Both the position numbers and the translations under genes were made by a program. Below, one piece after another: positions 12,220 to 13,922 of a DNA stretch of 13,922 nucleotides (the first letter of the stretch is position 1; the number at the start of each line of letters is the position of its first letter). Below the pieces are notes generated by a model that was not told where the DNA came from, searched no databases, and saw only the letters and a list, made by a program, of their open reading frames with translations. Origin of the DNA: Clostridia bacterium. GTDB taxonomy: Bacteria; Bacillota_A; Clostridia; Oscillospirales; Butyricicoccaceae. Location of the stretch: assembly GCA_017548175.1 (NCBI GenBank), contig JAFYMZ010000109.1, forward strand, positions 1 through 13,922, in the 5' to 3' direction.

Positions 12220-13922
12220 GTGGATTGGGAAAAGCGATGCAAGGAATTGCAACAGCGGATAGAAGAACTTGAAAAGGAAAATCAGGAACTTCGACGCCAG
12301 TTGGGATATGCTGAACCAGTTCGCCCTGTAGTGACGGAAACACCCAAGAACGAAAAGGTATTGGAAACTGCTGCTGGCATACATATGAGAAGTACCCCGG
12401 AGGAAAAAATCCGGCTTTTCCGCAGCTTGTTCCGCGGTCGGGAGGATGTGTTTGCCCGGCGGTGGTACAGCATTCAGAAAAAGAAAGGCGGATATGCACC
12501 GGTATGCGCCAACGAGTGGAGATATGGTGTTTGTATCAAGCCAAAAGGAAAGTGCTCCAAGTGTGAAAACCGGGTGCTGGTACCGCTGGATGATTCCATA
12601 ATCTATAAGCATTTAAGCGGCAAGGACGCAAATGGTCAGGATGTGATTGGTCTGTATCCGATCTTGGCGGATGATACCTGTTATTTCCTCGCTATTGACT
12701 TCGATGATGGCGCATGGCAGGAGAATGTGTCAGCAGTGCGGAGCGTATGCGGCGAATGGGGAATCCCTTGCGGAGTAGAACGTTCCCGTAGCGGTGAAGG
12801 TGCGCATCTGTGGGTGTTCTTTGAAAATGCAATACCCTGTGCAACTGCAAGAAAACTGGGCAGTGCATTACTGACTGCGGCAATGGAGCGGGAAGGAAAA
12901 CTGAAGCTGGATGCCTATGACCGGATGTTTCCGTGCCAGGACACTCTTCCCAATGGTGGCTTTGGAAATCTAATCGCATTACCGCTTCAGGGACAAGCCC
13001 GGAAGAATGGCAACAGCCTGTTTGTGGATGAATCGTTCCTGCCCTATCCCGACCAGTGGGCATATCTTTCTACCGTGCGAAAGCTGGGCGCGGAAGATGT
13101 AGATGCGCTTATTAAGGTGCATAGTCACGGGGATGCCCTGGGCAATTTATGTGTGGTGGAATCTACATCCAAACCTTGGGAGAAACAGAAAAAAGCTGCT
13201 CTGTCTGCGTTGGACTTTTATGGTGTGCAGCATATCGTCCGGGCAAATATGATCTATATCCCTGCAAACGGATTTGCACCGAGAGTGAGAAATCAGCTGC
13301 TGCGCTTAGCGGCATTCCGCAATCCAGATTTCTATAAATCTCAAGCCATGCGGCTTCCTATTTATGATAAGCCACGAATTATCTGTGCAGCAGAGGAACG
13401 AGACGGTTATCTGGCAATTCCCCGGTGCTGTGAAGCGGATTTGATCGAACTGTTGGAAAACGCCGGTGCTTCTTATGAGATTGAGGATAAGACATTTGGC
13501 GGCAACGAAATTCGGGTAGGGTTCAACGGCGAACTGCGACCGGAGCAGATTCCGGCAGCAGAGGCACTCCTGGCACACAACAACGGTGTGCTTTCCGCAA
13601 CGACTGCCTTTGGTAAAACGGTAATTGCTGCTTATCTGATCGGTCAACGGAAAATAAATACACTGGTTTTGGTACACACCCAGGCACTTCTGAACCAATG
13701 GAAGAAAGCATTATCGGAGTTTCTGAAAATCAATGAAACATTGCCTGAGTTGCCCAAGAAGCGGGGACGCAAAAAAGAAAGATCCCTGATCGGACAACTG
13801 GGCGGGTCTAAGAGCAATCTTTCCGGCTTTGTAGATATCGCAATCATGCAGTCACTAATCTCCGGGGATGAGGTGCGGGAACTTGTGAAGGACTACGGCA
13901 TGGTGATCGTGGACGAGTGCCA
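12220..13922 (+). CDS. Primase-helicase of TOTE conflict-system type (3' truncated by window)
   Basis: The frame is open from GTG 12220 to the window end, giving 567 residues. In order: a coiled coil (residues 3-28); a cysteine cluster C96-(8)-C105-(6)-C112-(2)-C115, likely zinc; an archaeo-eukaryotic primase domain with metal motif D160-F-D162-D163 (CYFLAIDFDDG), S191-GEGA-H196-LW, and D234 in YDRMFPCQ followed by GFGNLIALPLQ; a linker; then an SF2 helicase start with R440-PEQ, Walker A-like ATTAFGKT (460-467) and V564-D565-E566-C567, the next codon beginning CA, hence DECH. As I recall the family, this order is that of TOTE conflict-system proteins, whose remaining C-terminus carries the second RecA lobe and often further domains. 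GTG is used because a TGA lies in frame at 12199 and AGAGGGTGA precedes it; ATG 12385 would remove the coiled coil. Third gene of the fic operon. Confidence 0.88.
   Translation, partial: MDWEKRCKELQQRIEELEKENQELRRQLGYAEPVRPVVTETPKNEKVLETAAGIHMRSTPEEKIRLFRSLFRGREDVFARRWYSIQKKKGGYAPVCANEWRYGVCIKPKGKCSKCENRVLVPLDDSIIYKHLSGKDANGQDVIGLYPILADDTCYFLAIDFDDGAWQENVSAVRSVCGEWGIPCGVERSRSGEGAHLWVFFENAIPCATARKLGSALLTAAMEREGKLKLDAYDRMFPCQDTLPNGGFGNLIALPLQGQARKNGNSLFVDESFLPYPDQWAYLSTVRKLGAEDVDALIKVHSHGDALGNLCVVESTSKPWEKQKKAALSALDFYGVQHIVRANMIYIPANGFAPRVRNQLLRLAAFRNPDFYKSQAMRLPIYDKPRIICAAEERDGYLAIPRCCEADLIELLENAGASYEIEDKTFGGNEIRVGFNGELRPEQIPAAEALLAHNNGVLSATTAFGKTVIAAYLIGQRKINTLVLVHTQALLNQWKKALSEFLKINETLPELPKKRGRKKERSLIGQLGGSKSNLSGFVDIAIMQSLISGDEVRELVKDYGMVIVDEC

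Overview
The window reads as chromosome of a GC-rich member of the Bacillota, most likely class Clostridia and plausibly an Oscillospiraceae-type gut bacterium. This is inferred from Gram-positive style AAAGGAGG ribosome sites, clean TTGNNN-17-TATAAT promoters, and the gene set (SbcCD, YedF with its DUF3343 partner, C_GCAxxG_C_C protein, DUF362 protein, tRNA-Trp with an encoded CCA). No species can be named from the sequence alone.

Positions 1-9030 look like ordinary host chromosome. They hold the 3' end of an AI-2E-family permease gene; a minus-strand operon sbcD-sbcC plus a small P-loop kinase-like gene; a plus-strand pair yedF and DUF3343 that belongs to selenium metabolism; a minus-strand redox operon (DUF362, C_GCAxxG_C_C, flavodoxin-like) divergent from a nitroreductase; and tRNA-Trp with its own promoter and terminator.

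Positions 9031-10586 are a junction zone. The last 22 nt of the tRNA region are repeated 140 bp downstream. The T-arm decamer ATTCGAACCC recurs three times in inverted orientation, once within a 17-nt exact inverted copy of the tRNA-Trp T arm. Two GC-rich hairpins and a complete-looking IS3-family element (orfA/orfB with an A7 frameshift site) follow. The DNA turns visibly AT-richer here. The simplest reading is the tRNA-proximal edge of a genomic island.

Positions 10587-13922 carry an accessory operon on the plus strand. A promoter overlaps one of two near-identical, 54-bp-spaced inverted operators and drives a Fic-domain protein with an N-terminal inhibitory motif and a C-terminal winged-helix-like tail. 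Then come a 146-aa protein I do not recognise and a large protein cut by the window end. The large protein carries a coiled coil, a four-cysteine cluster, an archaeo-eukaryotic-type primase domain and the start of an SF2 helicase with a DECH box. This architecture matches what I recall as the TOTE conflict-system primase-helicase family. The operon is the best candidate in the window for a poorly described defence or conflict system.
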